Assembly: GCF_001280085.1 (NCBI RefSeq)
Contig: NZ_LGED01000113.1
Coordinates: 124,001-188,000, forward strand
From: Saccharothrix sp. NRRL B-16348
Lineage (GTDB): Bacteria; Actinomycetota; Actinomycetes; Mycobacteriales; Pseudonocardiaceae
Reading direction: 5' to 3'
Length of the DNA: 64,000 nt
Shown here one piece after another: positions 17,587 through 26,600 of this stretch (position 1 is its first letter; each line of letters starts with the position of its first letter). Under the pieces are notes generated by a model. That model made no database searches. It worked only from the letters and a program-made list of their open reading frames with translations, and had not been told where the DNA came from. Both the position numbers and the translations under genes were made by a program.

Positions 17587-18774
17587 TCACGGCGCCTGGT
17601 CGTCGGACGGCGGCCGGCCGAGCAGCTTCGCGCCGAGCACCGCGACCTGGAGCGACAACGCCTGGGTGGGGTCGTCGACCGCGTACCCGGTCAGCTCCGC
17701 GACCCGCTGGAGGCGGTAGGTCACCGTGCGGACACCCACGTGCAGCTCACGTGCGCAGGCCGCCGCCACCTGCCCGTTCGCGAAGTAGGACGACAGCGTG
17801 TCCAGCAGCGGCCCGGCACCGCCCCGTGCCTCGCGAAGGGGGTGGAGGACGACCGACACGAGGTCGGCCAGCGCGGCGCTGTCGCGCAGCAGCACCTGGT
17901 AGACCAGCAGGTCGGAGGCCTTGTGCAGGTGTCCGGGCAGGTGCAGCCGCTCGGCGATGTCCAGCGCGTGGACGGCCTGCTCGAACGAGCGAACCACGCC
18001 GCCGGGGCCCGAGTGGGCGCGGCCGAGGCCGACCCGCCAGGTGGACTCCGGTCCCAGCGCCGCGGCCACCTGACGCACGAACTCGTCCGGCACGTCGGTC
18101 ATCGCGTCGGGCGCGACGCAGATGAGCAGGCCCTCCTTGGTGGTGACCAGCACGCCGCGGGAGTCCAGGCGCAGTCCCAGCGCCGTCTCCACGGCCCGCG
18201 CCACCTCGCCGCCGTCGACCAGCGGGTGCGCCGAGCGGACGGCGGCCACGACGTTGCTGCCGGCCAGCCGGAGCCCGAACCGCTCCGCCCGTTCGGCCAG
18301 CTGCCCGAGGTTGCGCCCGTCGAGCAGGTCGTCGACGAACTCGCGGCGGAACGACTCCTCCTGGCGCACCGACCAGCGCTGCGCGTCCTCGTAACCCTCG
18401 GCGATCGCCGTGACGGCCGCGTCGGCGGCCTTGAACACCGCTTCGCCCGCGGCGCGGACGGCGTCGGCGCCGGTCGCCCGCCGCACACCGGTCAACGACC
18501 GCCAGGCCAGCCAGGTGGCGCTCAGGTGCAGGTCGATCACCCCGTGCAGGGTGACGCCGCGGGCCGCCGCCCGCGCACCGACCTCGCGGCGGACCCGGAG
18601 CTGGTCGGGCCGCAACTGCCGCCCCGTCGCGCTGACCTCGTCCAGTTCTTCCAGGTACCCCTGGAGGAGGTCGGCGGGTACGCCGTGCGCGTCACGGCTC
18701 GCCGTGTCCGCCACCCCGGCCAGGGGGTCGGCCCCGTGCTCGGGCGTGGAAGCCGCCCGCCTGGTTCGTGCCAT
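17587..18774 (-). CDS. PucR/CdaR-type transcriptional regulator
   Basis: 395-residue regulator. The N-terminal half (about 1-160) is helical with RsbRD-like character (LHGVIDLHLSATWLAWRSL). The central part (about 165-290) matches the GGDEF-like domain of the CdaR family. The C-terminus carries the PucR helix-turn-helix (HTH_30): FANGQVAAACARELHVGVRTVTYRLQRVAELTG. It stands alone, divergent from the OmpR-type regulator gene. Targets in this family include purine, sugar-acid and amino-acid catabolism; no target is evident here. Confidence 0.88.
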   Translation of the reverse strand: MARTRRAASTPEHGADPLAGVADTASRDAHGVPADLLQGYLEELDEVSATGRQLRPDQLRVRREVGARAAARGVTLHGVIDLHLSATWLAWRSLTGVRRATGADAVRAAGEAVFKAADAAVTAIAEGYEDAQRWSVRQEESFRREFVDDLLDGRNLGQLAERAERFGLRLAGSNVVAAVRSAHPLVDGGEVARAVETALGLRLDSRGVLVTTKEGLLICVAPDAMTDVPDEFVRQVAAALGPESTWRVGLGRAHSGPGGVVRSFEQAVHALDIAERLHLPGHLHKASDLLVYQVLLRDSAALADLVSVVLHPLREARGGAGPLLDTLSSYFANGQVAAACARELHVGVRTVTYRLQRVAELTGYAVDDPTQALSLQVAVLGAKLLGRPPSDDQAP

Positions 18775-18843
18775 GCGGACGAGTCTGGCAACCGCCGGGA
18801 CGCCGTGATCGACGCGCCCCGGTCCGGCACGCGGTGGGTGAAC

Positions 18844-18860
18844 CTTGCGTTCAGCTTGCG
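18844..18860 (+). promoter_or_regulatory. Candidate OmpR-type direct-repeat operator
   Basis: CTTGCG occurs at 18844-18849 and 18855-18860, an 11-bp period typical of OmpR/PhoB-family dimer sites. It lies about 45-60 bp upstream of the response-regulator start. Autoregulation is inferred. Confidence 0.4.
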
Positions 18861-18902
18861 ATCCCCACGCGCACCGGCGACGTGAGGCAGGATCGCGTTG
18901 TC

Positions 18903-19586
18903 ATGGACTTCTCAGTGCTGCTGGTCGAGGACGACGAGCACATCAGGCAGGCCCTCGGCCTGGCCCTCGCCGACGAGGGTTTCGCCGTCACCGACGCGGT
19001 CTCGGGCGAGGAGGCGCTGGAGCTGCTCGCCGCCGCGGAGCCCGACGTGGTGCTGCTGGACCTGATGCTGCCCGGCGTGGACGGCCTGGAGGTCTGCCGC
19101 ACCCTGCGTGCCCGCGGCGACCTGCCGATCATCATCGTCACCGCCCGCGCCGACGCCGCCGACGTCATCGCCGGGCTCGAAGCGGGCGCCGACGACTACG
19201 TGACGAAACCGCTCGTCGCCAGCGTCCTCGCCGCCCGCATCCGGGCGTTGTTGCGCCGGCGCGGCGGCGGGCGGCAGGACGAGGTGCTCCAGGTAGGGCC
19301 GCTGGAGATCCGCCCGGACGTCGGCACGGTCCACCGGGCGGGCGTCGAGGCGCACCTCACCCGCACCGAGTTCCGGCTGCTGGTCGAACTGGCCTCGGCG
19401 GGCGGGCGGATCGTCACCCGCGAACAGCTCCTGCAACGGGTCTGGGGCTACGACTACTTCGGCGACACCCGGCTGCTCGACGTCCACATCCGCCGGCTGC
19501 GCCGCAAGGTCGAGACCAACCCCGACGAGCCCGCGCTCGTGCTGACCGTGCGCGGCACGGGCTACCGGCTCGACGTCGACGCGTGA
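18903..19586 (+). CDS. OmpR/PhoB-family response regulator (orphan)
   Basis: 227-residue regulator from ATG 18903; the open frame reaches further upstream without a ribosome site. The receiver domain has acidic VEDDEH, phospho-acceptor Asp in LLDLMLPGVDGLEVC, Thr in IIVTA, and Lys in YVTKPL. The winged-helix effector has LTRTEFRLLVELA, VTREQLLQRVWGYDYFGDTRLLDVHIRRLRRK and the closing VRGTGYRL. It resembles CseB/MtrA-like regulators of envelope functions. No histidine kinase gene is adjacent; the next gene is a STAS protein 168 bp away. Confidence 0.93.
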   Translation: MDFSVLLVEDDEHIRQALGLALADEGFAVTDAVSGEEALELLAAAEPDVVLLDLMLPGVDGLEVCRTLRARGDLPIIIVTARADAADVIAGLEAGADDYVTKPLVASVLAARIRALLRRRGGGRQDEVLQVGPLEIRPDVGTVHRAGVEAHLTRTEFRLLVELASAGGRIVTREQLLQRVWGYDYFGDTRLLDVHIRRLRRKVETNPDEPALVLTVRGTGYRLDVDA

Positions 19587-19715
19587 CGCCAGGTCGTCGC
19601 CCGGCGGGCATCGGCGCAGGTGGGCGGTTGTGGTTGGCCGGGCGGCGTCGTATCGTTGAGGTGTCCAGCCGCCACCACGCGTAGCGCAGGGCGACGAAAT
19701 CGGGTTGAGCAGAAG

Positions 19716-19744
19716 CTCGGTTGTTGGTTCTCGTACCAACCGAG
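19716..19744 (+). promoter_or_regulatory. Hairpin overlapping the ribosome-binding site of the STAS gene
   Basis: CTCGGTTG (19716-19723) pairs perfectly with CAACCGAG (19737-19744). The right arm runs into the GAGGAG Shine-Dalgarno sequence (19742-19747) of the GTG start at 19754. This could limit translation until opened. A competing pairing of TTGGT with ACCAA is also possible. Regulation is inferred. Confidence 0.4.
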
Positions 19745-19753
19745 GAGTGCCCC

Positions 19754-20155
19754 GTGGGCGATACCCGCGCCGAAACCACACCCGTGACGATCACCCGTAC
19801 CGACGACCACGACGGCCTGGCCGTGGTGGCGGTGGCCGGTGAGATCGACATGGCCTGCGAACAACCGGTCCGAGCGGCCATCGCCGCACAGCTGGACCGA
19901 AGGCCCGACGGCCTCGTCCTCGACCTCGCCGACGTCGACTTCTTCGGCTCGGCGGGCATCCAACTGGTGGTCGACGCGATCGCGCGCGCGGAACGCCTCG
20001 GCGTGCCGTTGGCGGTGGCGACCGACCGGCGCACCGTCCTGCGGCCCCTGGAGATCACCCTCGTGAGCGAGGCGGTCGACGTCCACCCCACCCTGGGCGA
20101 CGCGCTCACGGCACTGCGGGCCGACGTGCCGACGCGGCGGGTGGCGAGCCGGTAG
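19754..20155 (+). CDS. STAS-domain anti-sigma factor antagonist
   Basis: 133-residue SpoIIAA/RsbV-like protein. GTG 19754 is chosen because GAGGAG precedes it. The STAS core contains VAVAGEIDMACEQPV, LVLDLADVDFFGSAGIQLV (Ser of FGSAG is the phosphorylatable position) and a C-terminal helix. Such proteins release a sigma factor from an RsbW-type kinase when unphosphorylated. No RsbW-type kinase is adjacent. Two GAF-ANTAR genes follow on the same strand (20 bp gap), so it may be part of their unit. Confidence 0.88.
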   Translation: MGDTRAETTPVTITRTDDHDGLAVVAVAGEIDMACEQPVRAAIAAQLDRRPDGLVLDLADVDFFGSAGIQLVVDAIARAERLGVPLAVATDRRTVLRPLEITLVSEAVDVHPTLGDALTALRADVPTRRVASR

Positions 20156-20175
20156 TCCGCGGCCCGCACCGGGCG

Positions 20176-21054
20176 GTGAGCCAGAACGCGGCGTGCGGAC
20201 GACGGGGTGGCCCGGCTAGGTTCGACCCGGGCAGTCCCGTGCGGCGCTCCGCCGTGCCCGCGCGAGGTCCGGCGTTCGCGCGGTGGGACTGGCCGCAGGC
20301 GGTGTGCGCGGGTCCCGTGGTGCACCTCACCGGTGACGACGAGGACGGGTTGTTGGACGGGCGGCGTCGAGATCTGCTGGCGCGGATGGTCGCGGAGTGC
20401 GCGACCGAGCCGAGCCGCGGCGACTGGGCGCGGGCGGTGTGCACGGTGTGCGTCCGCGCGGTGCCCCGTGTGGACGGAGCGGCGTTGACGTTGCGCAGCG
20501 CCTCGCGGGCGCAGGAGATGCTGGGCGCCAGCGACCCGTGGGCGGCCCGGCTGGAGGAGATCCAGTACACCCTCGGCGAGGGGCCGGCGGTGGAGGCGTT
20601 CACCGACGGCGGCCCGGTGCTCGTCGCGGACGTGCACGTCGACCAGGTGCGGTGGCCGGGGTTCGCCGAGGCGGGCGCGGCGGCGGGCGTCGCGGCGGTG
20701 TTCGCGTTCCCGTTGCAGGTCGGCGGCATCCGGCTGGGCACCCTGGACCTCTACCGGCGCCGCCCGGGCGGCCTGTCCGTCGACGCGGTGGCCGACGCCG
20801 TGGTGCTGGCCGACGTGGTCACGCTGGCCCTGCTCCAGCACGCCGAGCGGTCGGACGAGGACGAGTTGCGCCGGGTGATCTCCTACCAGGACGTGAACAT
20901 GGCGACCGGGATGCTGGCGGCGCAGCTGCGGATCAGCCTGGAGGACGCGTTCGCCAGGCTGCGGGCGCACGCGTTCGCCACCGGGCGGTCGGTGCTGGAG
21001 GTCTCCGGCGACGTGCTGGCCCGCCGCATCTCGTTGGATCGGCTCGCCGAATGA
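20176..21054 (+). CDS. GAF-ANTAR domain transcription antiterminator-like regulator
   Basis: Up to 292 residues. The GAF domain covers about 75-215 (MLGASDPWAARLEEIQYTLGEGP, LVADVHVDQVRWPGF, FAFPLQVGGIRLGTLDLY). The ANTAR RNA-binding helices are at the C-terminus (DVNMATGMLAAQLRISLEDAFARLRAHAF and SVLEVSGDVL). ANTAR proteins bind dual-hexaloop RNA antiterminators. The start is uncertain: GTG 20176 gives a low-complexity N-terminus, while GTG 20317/20320 would start directly at VVHLTGDD. The stop overlaps the ATG of the next GAF-ANTAR gene (ATGA), showing translational coupling. Confidence 0.85.
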   Translation: MSQNAACGRRGGPARFDPGSPVRRSAVPARGPAFARWDWPQAVCAGPVVHLTGDDEDGLLDGRRRDLLARMVAECATEPSRGDWARAVCTVCVRAVPRVDGAALTLRSASRAQEMLGASDPWAARLEEIQYTLGEGPAVEAFTDGGPVLVADVHVDQVRWPGFAEAGAAAGVAAVFAFPLQVGGIRLGTLDLYRRRPGGLSVDAVADAVVLADVVTLALLQHAERSDEDELRRVISYQDVNMATGMLAAQLRISLEDAFARLRAHAFATGRSVLEVSGDVLARRISLDRLAE

Positions 21055-21851
21055 CCGGCCGGCGTGACCGCGTCGAGGGCCCGGGACCGTATGCTGCGGG
21101 TGTGCCAGGCGTCCAGGACCAGATCGCCGTCGCGTTGAGCGAGATCACGACGGGACTGGCCGACGGCCGCGACACCGACTCGGTGCTGGGCATGGTCACC
21201 GCGGCGTGCACGCGCCTGCTGGCCGCGTCCGCGACGGGTGTGCTGCTGGCCGATCCGCGCGGCGGGATCAGGGTCGTGTCGGCGTCCGACGAGCGGGCGC
21301 GGTTCGTCGAGCTGATGCAGGCCCAGTCGGACGAGGGCCCGTGCGTGGAGTGCATCCGCGACGGCACGGCCGTCAGCTCCGCCGACCTGACCGACGAGTC
21401 GAACCGCTGGCCGTTGTTCGCCCCGGCCGCGGTGCGCGCGGGTTACCGGTCGGTGCAGGCGGTGCCGATGCGGTTGGACGGCCGGGTCGTCGGCGGGCTG
21501 AACGTGCTCTACACGCGTCCCGGGGCGTGGGTGGCGTGGCAGGACCGGCTGGGTCGCGTCCTCGCCGACCTCGCCGTGCTGGGCCTGTCCCAGGAGGGCG
21601 ACGTGCGGCGGGTCGACCGGCTGGCCGAGCGCACCCTGACCGCCTTGAACGACCGGGTCCAACTGGCGCACGCCATCGGCATGGTCGCCGGCGCGCGTGC
21701 CATCGACACGGAACACGCCAGGACCGCGATCCTCGCCCACGCCCGCCTGCACGACCGCCCGGTCCGCGACATCGCCCGCGCGGTGACCGACGGTTCACTG
21801 GACCCGGCAACCCTGGCCCTGCCCGCACCGGACCACCAAGCCGACCACTAG
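21051..21851 (+). CDS. GAF-ANTAR domain regulator
   Basis: 266 residues from ATG 21051, which overlaps the upstream stop by 4 nt; GTG 21102 is an alternative that begins just before the conserved domain. GAF domain: LLAASATGVLLADPRGGIRV, QSDEGPCVECIRDG, VQAVPMRLDGRVVGGLNVLY. The C-terminal ANTAR is LNDRVQLAHAIGMVAGARAID followed by LHDRPVRDIARAVTDG. It is the second of a coupled pair; the two could heterodimerise. No dual-hexaloop RNA target was identified by eye nearby. Downstream is a 288-bp gene-free stretch with simple repeats. Confidence 0.88.
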   Translation: MTGRRDRVEGPGPYAAGVPGVQDQIAVALSEITTGLADGRDTDSVLGMVTAACTRLLAASATGVLLADPRGGIRVVSASDERARFVELMQAQSDEGPCVECIRDGTAVSSADLTDESNRWPLFAPAAVRAGYRSVQAVPMRLDGRVVGGLNVLYTRPGAWVAWQDRLGRVLADLAVLGLSQEGDVRRVDRLAERTLTALNDRVQLAHAIGMVAGARAIDTEHARTAILAHARLHDRPVRDIARAVTDGSLDPATLALPAPDHQADH

Positions 21852-22032
21852 CCGACCACCACGGTCCCGGACCACTCGCCGATTGCCCGACTCCGGACCG
21901 GCCCGCGAGTCCAACCGCGCCACCGCCCCGGCCAGGCCTGCCAACCGCAACCGGATCTGCGGGCCGACGACACGCCACCAGGCCCGGTCCAGCCCGGTCC
22001 AGCGCAGCCCGACCCGACCCAACCCAACCGAC

Positions 22033-22078
22033 TGACCGACTGACCGACCGACCGATCGACCGATCGACCGATCGACCG
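22033..22078. repeat. Tetranucleotide microsatellite (GACT/GACC/GATC units)
   Basis: A run of 4-bp units of the form CCGA followed by (CTGA), (CCGA) and (TCGA) repeats sits in the intergenic stretch 21852-22138. The flanks (21985-22032 and 22079-22135) are also simple, with repeated CAGCCC/GACCC words. No gene is seen here. Confidence 0.8.
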
Positions 22079-22138
22079 CAGCCCAGCCCCACCCAGCTCA
22101 GCCCGACCCAGCGCGGCCTGGTCCCAGCCCGCAGACCG

Positions 22139-22393
22139 TCAGCCGCCCCAGTCCGGATCCGCACGCCGATCGGCCGTGGCCTCCACCTCGGCCGCCACCC
22201 GGGCCACCTCGGCGTCACGCTGGACGTCGCCGTCGCACGCGCCGAACCGCTCCCCCGCCTGCCCGACCGTGCCGCCGTCCCACCCGCGAACCGCGCCGAT
22301 CGCCTCGTGCAACGCCGCCCGGCGGGCCACCGAGCCCGCGATCCGCCGCGCCGTCGCGACGTGGGCGGCGAGCAGGCGCGCGGACGTGGTCAT
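22139..22393 (-). CDS. Small hypothetical protein
   Basis: 84-residue Ala/Arg-rich helical protein (MTTSARLLAAHVATARRIAGSVARRAALHEAIGA). It has no recognised domain. It starts 37 bp downstream of the third GAF-ANTAR gene on the same strand, so it could be co-transcribed. Composition is close to what shadow frames give in this genome, hence the modest confidence. Confidence 0.4.
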   Translation of the reverse strand: MTTSARLLAAHVATARRIAGSVARRAALHEAIGAVRGWDGGTVGQAGERFGACDGDVQRDAEVARVAAEVEATADRRADPDWGG

Positions 22394-22430
22394 GCGTCCA
22401 GCGTGCGCCCCCGTCCGGGAGAACGCCAGG

Positions 22431-23186
22431 TCAGTCGCCGGTCAGGATCTCCTCGATGAACCGCTCGGCGAAGTCGCGGAGCTTGACGTTCGCCCGCTGC
22501 GACCGGTCGACCAGCATCGCGAACGCCTCGTCCGCGGACACCCGGTGCACGGCCATCACGACGCCTTTCGCCTGGTCGATGACGGCTCGCGAGGTCAGCG
22601 CGTGACGCAGTTGCACCGCCTGCGCACGGGCCCGCAGGTAGCGGCGGGCGTTGCGCAGCGCCGCCTCCGCCGCGGTGGTGTACAGCTCGAGCAGCGCCGC
22701 GTCGAGCGCCCGGAAGGCGTCCGGCCGCTCGCTGTAGAGGTTGAGCGAACCGGGCGCGTCCTCGTCGACGCACAACGGCGCCGACAGGTACCCGGCGATG
22801 CCGAACCCCGCCGCCAGCCGGCCGAACGACGGCCACCGGTACGGCAGCTCGGCCGGCACGGCGTGCACGACCTGCCCGGTCCGGGCGGCCTGCAGGCACG
22901 GCCCTTCGGCGACGAGGTACTGCGCGAAGTCCACGTCCAGCGCCGCCTGCCCGGTCGCCGCACCGGTCACCGGCTCGCCGTCGGACAGCAGCGTCACGCT
23001 CACCTGGTCCGCGCCCGGGATCGCGTGCGCCACCTGTCTGCAGATCCGGTCGAGGATTACCGACAGGTCCTCCTCCTGCTCCAACAGCTCGGACAGCCCT
23101 TCCAACGCGCCGGTCACGTCGTCCAGCCGCCGCACCAACCCCTCGGCGACGTGGTCGCCCGCCACAACCCGCTGCCCGCCGCCCAT
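22431..23186 (-). CDS. GAF-ANTAR domain regulator
   Basis: 251 residues from ATG 23186 (AGGAGG nine bases upstream); an ATG at 23192 would sit too close to the site. GAF domain: LLEQEEDLSVILDRICRQVA, ADQVSVTLLSDGEPV, FAQYLVAEGPCLQAARTG, GSLNLYSERPDAF. ANTAR: LTSRAVIDQAKGVVMAVHRVSADEAFAML and VKLRDFAERFIEEI, the classical AKGvlM type. It faces the plus-strand STAS/ANTAR operon. Three ANTAR proteins within 3.5 kb suggests a dedicated sensory-RNA regulation module. Confidence 0.92.
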   Translation of the reverse strand: MGGGQRVVAGDHVAEGLVRRLDDVTGALEGLSELLEQEEDLSVILDRICRQVAHAIPGADQVSVTLLSDGEPVTGAATGQAALDVDFAQYLVAEGPCLQAARTGQVVHAVPAELPYRWPSFGRLAAGFGIAGYLSAPLCVDEDAPGSLNLYSERPDAFRALDAALLELYTTAAEAALRNARRYLRARAQAVQLRHALTSRAVIDQAKGVVMAVHRVSADEAFAMLVDRSQRANVKLRDFAERFIEEILTGD

Positions 23187-23324
23187 CGCCATCCGCCTCC
23201 TGTCCGCACCAGCCAACACCCGCGGTCCGAGGCGTGCCATCGCAACCGCGAACCGTCACCCGTTATCGTGCCCACTTTGAAACGTTGTCACACTTGACAC
23301 GGCACGGAACGCGTGCGTTGCGGC

Positions 23325-23687
23325 TCAGGCGGGGAACAGCGACAGGACCCGACCGGGGTCCGCGCCGGGCTCCACGACGGCGTCGAAGCTGTACGTGTCG
23401 TCGCACAGGATCACCGTCTGGTCGGCCGGCACGAGCCGCCGGTACCACGCCACGAACTCCGCGACCGGCCGCACCTGCCCGTCGAGGTAGAGGCACTGGC
23501 CCGACTCGTGCGCCGTCCCCTCGACTTCGGAGATCGCGTCCCCGTGGCTCCAGGCGACGTCGCGGGCCGGGTCTCCCCGACCGTCCTCCTCGATCACGCT
23601 CGCCGGCCAGTCCCGGCGCAGCGCCTCGACGAGGGCGTCCCTGCCGAGCGACCAGTCGTCGCCTTCGACGAGCGCCAGATACGTCAT
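23325..23687 (-). CDS. Probable immunity protein for the Rhs toxin
   Basis: 120-residue acidic cytoplasmic protein (MTYLALVEGDDWSLGRDALVEAL, then FVAWYRRLVPADQTVILCDDTYSFD). It begins only 5 bp after the stop of the Rhs toxin gene on the same strand. This is the standard place for the immunity gene of a polymorphic toxin. I do not recognise a named immunity family; the assignment rests on position, size and charge. It should bind and block the C-terminal nuclease-like domain. Confidence 0.75.
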   Translation of the reverse strand: MTYLALVEGDDWSLGRDALVEALRRDWPASVIEEDGRGDPARDVAWSHGDAISEVEGTAHESGQCLYLDGQVRPVAEFVAWYRRLVPADQTVILCDDTYSFDAVVEPGADPGRVLSLFPA

Positions 23688-23692
23688 CTCCC

Positions 23693-26600
23693 CTACCTGA
23701 CCACCACTTCGCCCGGGATGTTGAACTTGGTCATCAGACCTTCGAAGTACGGTACCGCCGCCGCTTCGTTCGTGATGACCCGAAGTCGCTCGAACGGCGT
23801 GCTGGGATCGTTGATCACGTCACCGTATCGGCTGAACTCGCCTTCGATCTTCGCGTTGATGAGGCCGCGGATCTTGTCCGGCAGCCCCGAGTTGGGGATG
23901 AACGGGCTGCGCCCCGGGTTGCCGATGAACTTGGCGTCCAGGATGGTGCTCAACCCCTCCACGCCGTCCGCCCACACCTGCGAACCGCCGCCGACGCACA
24001 GCTGCTCGCAGTTGCCGGTGTGCGCGACCTGGTACGCCTGGCTGGGACCGGAGCCGACGGCGGGCCGGGTCTTCTCGACGCTGGGCCGGAGCGGACCTTC
24101 GCCGCAGTTGTGGACGAGGACCGACACCGCGCCCGCGACGACGTAGTACGCGGAGATGCCGTCGACGGAGAGGTCGTGGGTCCGCCGGTCGGCCCGGTGC
24201 GCCTCGACCGCGCCGAGCTGGACGAACGTGCCCGCCGACGTGCGGAGCAGCTCGCCCGGCCGCAACCGCCCGGCCTCCACCCACTGCTCCCGGGTGACCG
24301 ACCAGACCTGGTGGTGCTCGGTGGCGGTGATGGTGTGCCGCGCGCCGTCGTCACCGGTGACGGTCAGCGTGACGTGCCGCTTGTCGTGGTCGGTCCGGAT
24401 GGCGCGGGTGACCTGCCGGTCCTCGCCGCGCCCGGTCTTCGGCTCGGTCGTCCGGACCCGGTCGCCCGGCCGGACCTGCTCGATGGGCTTGGTCGTGCCG
24501 TCGGCCAGCAGCACGCGGGTGCCCGCCGGGAAGCTGTTGCAGCCCTCCTTCGCGGGCTTCTTCTTGGTGGCCGCCTTGGCTTTGGCCGCTATCGCCTTGG
24601 CACGTTCGGCGGCCTGTGCGGCGGCCTTGCGCGCCGCTTCCTCGGCCAACGCGCGGGCCTTGGCGGCCTTCTCCGCCGCTGCCTTGGCGGCGGCCGCGGC
24701 GGCGGCCTTGGCGGCTTCCGCGGCCTTCTCCGCGCCCTGGATGATGGCGCGGGCCCACTTCAGCTCCTGGAAGAAGGTGATGACCGCCTTGCCGGCGCGG
24801 AAGATGGCCTCGGCGATCTTCTTGGCCTTGAAGATCTTGCCCCAGGGCAGGGCGCCGATGACCATGGAGACGCAGGCGCCGATGTCGCCCTTGAGGCAGT
24901 TGACGATGTCGTTGATCCCCAGGAACTCCATGAGGATCTGGCCGCCGGCCTCGAGGATGACGTCGACCAGGCTCTTGCTCTGGAGCTGCTGCGCCTTGGC
25001 CACGTCCTCCGGGCTCGGGCCGGTCGGCTCCGTGGCGCCGTTCTCGGACGGCGAGCCGCTGCCGCCGCCCGCGTCCACGACCGCACCGGTGGGGTCGGTG
25101 TAGGAGATCGGGTTGTTCTCGGCGTAGGCGTACGCGGAGACGGCGGCGCCGGGCTGCGGCATGGGGTCGGTGCTCGTGAAGCGCCCGGTGTCGGGGTTGT
25201 AGTTGCGGGCGCGCAGGTAGTAGTTGCCCTCGCCCGACGTCGAGTCCTGGTACGCGCCGGTGTACCGCAGCGGGTTGGCGGGCCCGGACGGGTCGCCCGG
25301 CGTGAGCGTGTCGCCCTCGCGCGGGTTGCCGAACGGGTCGTAGTCGTAGCCCGCCTCGGGCACGCCGGCGGGGCTGAGCATGTTCGCCACGCCGCCCAGC
25401 CAGTCGTGCGTGTACGGGTGGGCGCCGGTGGCGGGGTCGAGCAGGGCCAACGGCTCGTCGTCCGGCCCGAAGGCGAAGCCCCGGCGTTCGGTGACCGCGC
25501 CGGCCGCGTTGCTGGTGGTGTCCAGGGCGATCTGCGGCAGGGTGCCGTTGACGTCCCAGGTCCAGCGCTGGGTGGTGGCGGCCTGGCCGGTGCCGGAGGT
25601 GGCGCTCAGGCGCAGGCCTGCGGCGTCGTAGGCGAACGACGTGGTGCGCCCGCCGGTGGTGGCGGTGGCCAGGGTGTTGTCCAGGTTGTAGGCGAAGGTG
25701 TCCCGGCCGGCCTTGGTCTGGTTGCCGTTGAGGTCGTAGTCGAACTCGGTGACGCTGCCGTGCCCGGTGGCCTCGCCGTCGGGCGCGTTGGCGGCGTCGG
25801 CGCGGTGCCCGCTGACGATGCGCTTGCGGAGCTGGTCGGCGGCGTCGTAGTGGTAGCGGGTGGTGTCGCTGCCGGCGGTGCCGGTGCGCTTCTGGGTGAG
25901 GCGGTTGCCGACCAGGTCGTAGCTGTAGTCGATGCGCCCGGCGTTGGCGGCGTGCGGGTCGCAGCTGGTGGCGGCGTAGCAGGCGGAGGTGACGCGGTCG
26001 GCCGGGTCGTAGGCGTAGGCCACGGCCTCCGACACCCCGCCACGGGTCGTGGTGACCTTGATCGGGTTGCCGACCGGGTCCAGGTCGAGCTGGTAGGCGG
26101 AGATCGGGTCCTGCACGTTCGGCGGCGGGCCGGCGCCCGGCGTGCGGTCGGTGCCGATGGACGTCAGGCGGCCGGCGTCGTCGTAGGCGCGCCGTTCCAC
26201 CAGGCCGGTGACCGGGGGCAGGGTGGTGCTGGTGCGGCGGCCCGCGATGTCGTGGCCGAACCGCCAGGTGCCCGCGTCCGCGCCCGCGCTGCCGCCGCTG
26301 ACGGTCAGTTCGGACAGGCGGCTGTCGGCGTCGTAGCCGCTGGTGACGCGGGTGCCGTCGGGGTAGGCGCGGGTGGTGATGTTGCCGCGCACGTCGTAGT
26401 CGTAGTCGAACGTCTCGCTGCGCCCGGCCGCCTCCTCGCGGGTGACGCGGGTGATCTGGTCCTCGTCGTCGTAGGACACCTTGCGCACGCCCAGCGGGTC
26501 GCCATAGGAGGTGATGCGGTCCTTGGCGTCGTAGCCCCACGTGTACTTCGGCCCGCTGTCGCCCAGGGCTCGTTCGGTGCGGCGGCCGACGATGTCGTAG

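Noticed and set aside
22033..22078. Possible CRISPR-like repeat array
   Set aside because: Units are 4 bp with no spacers; it is a microsatellite.
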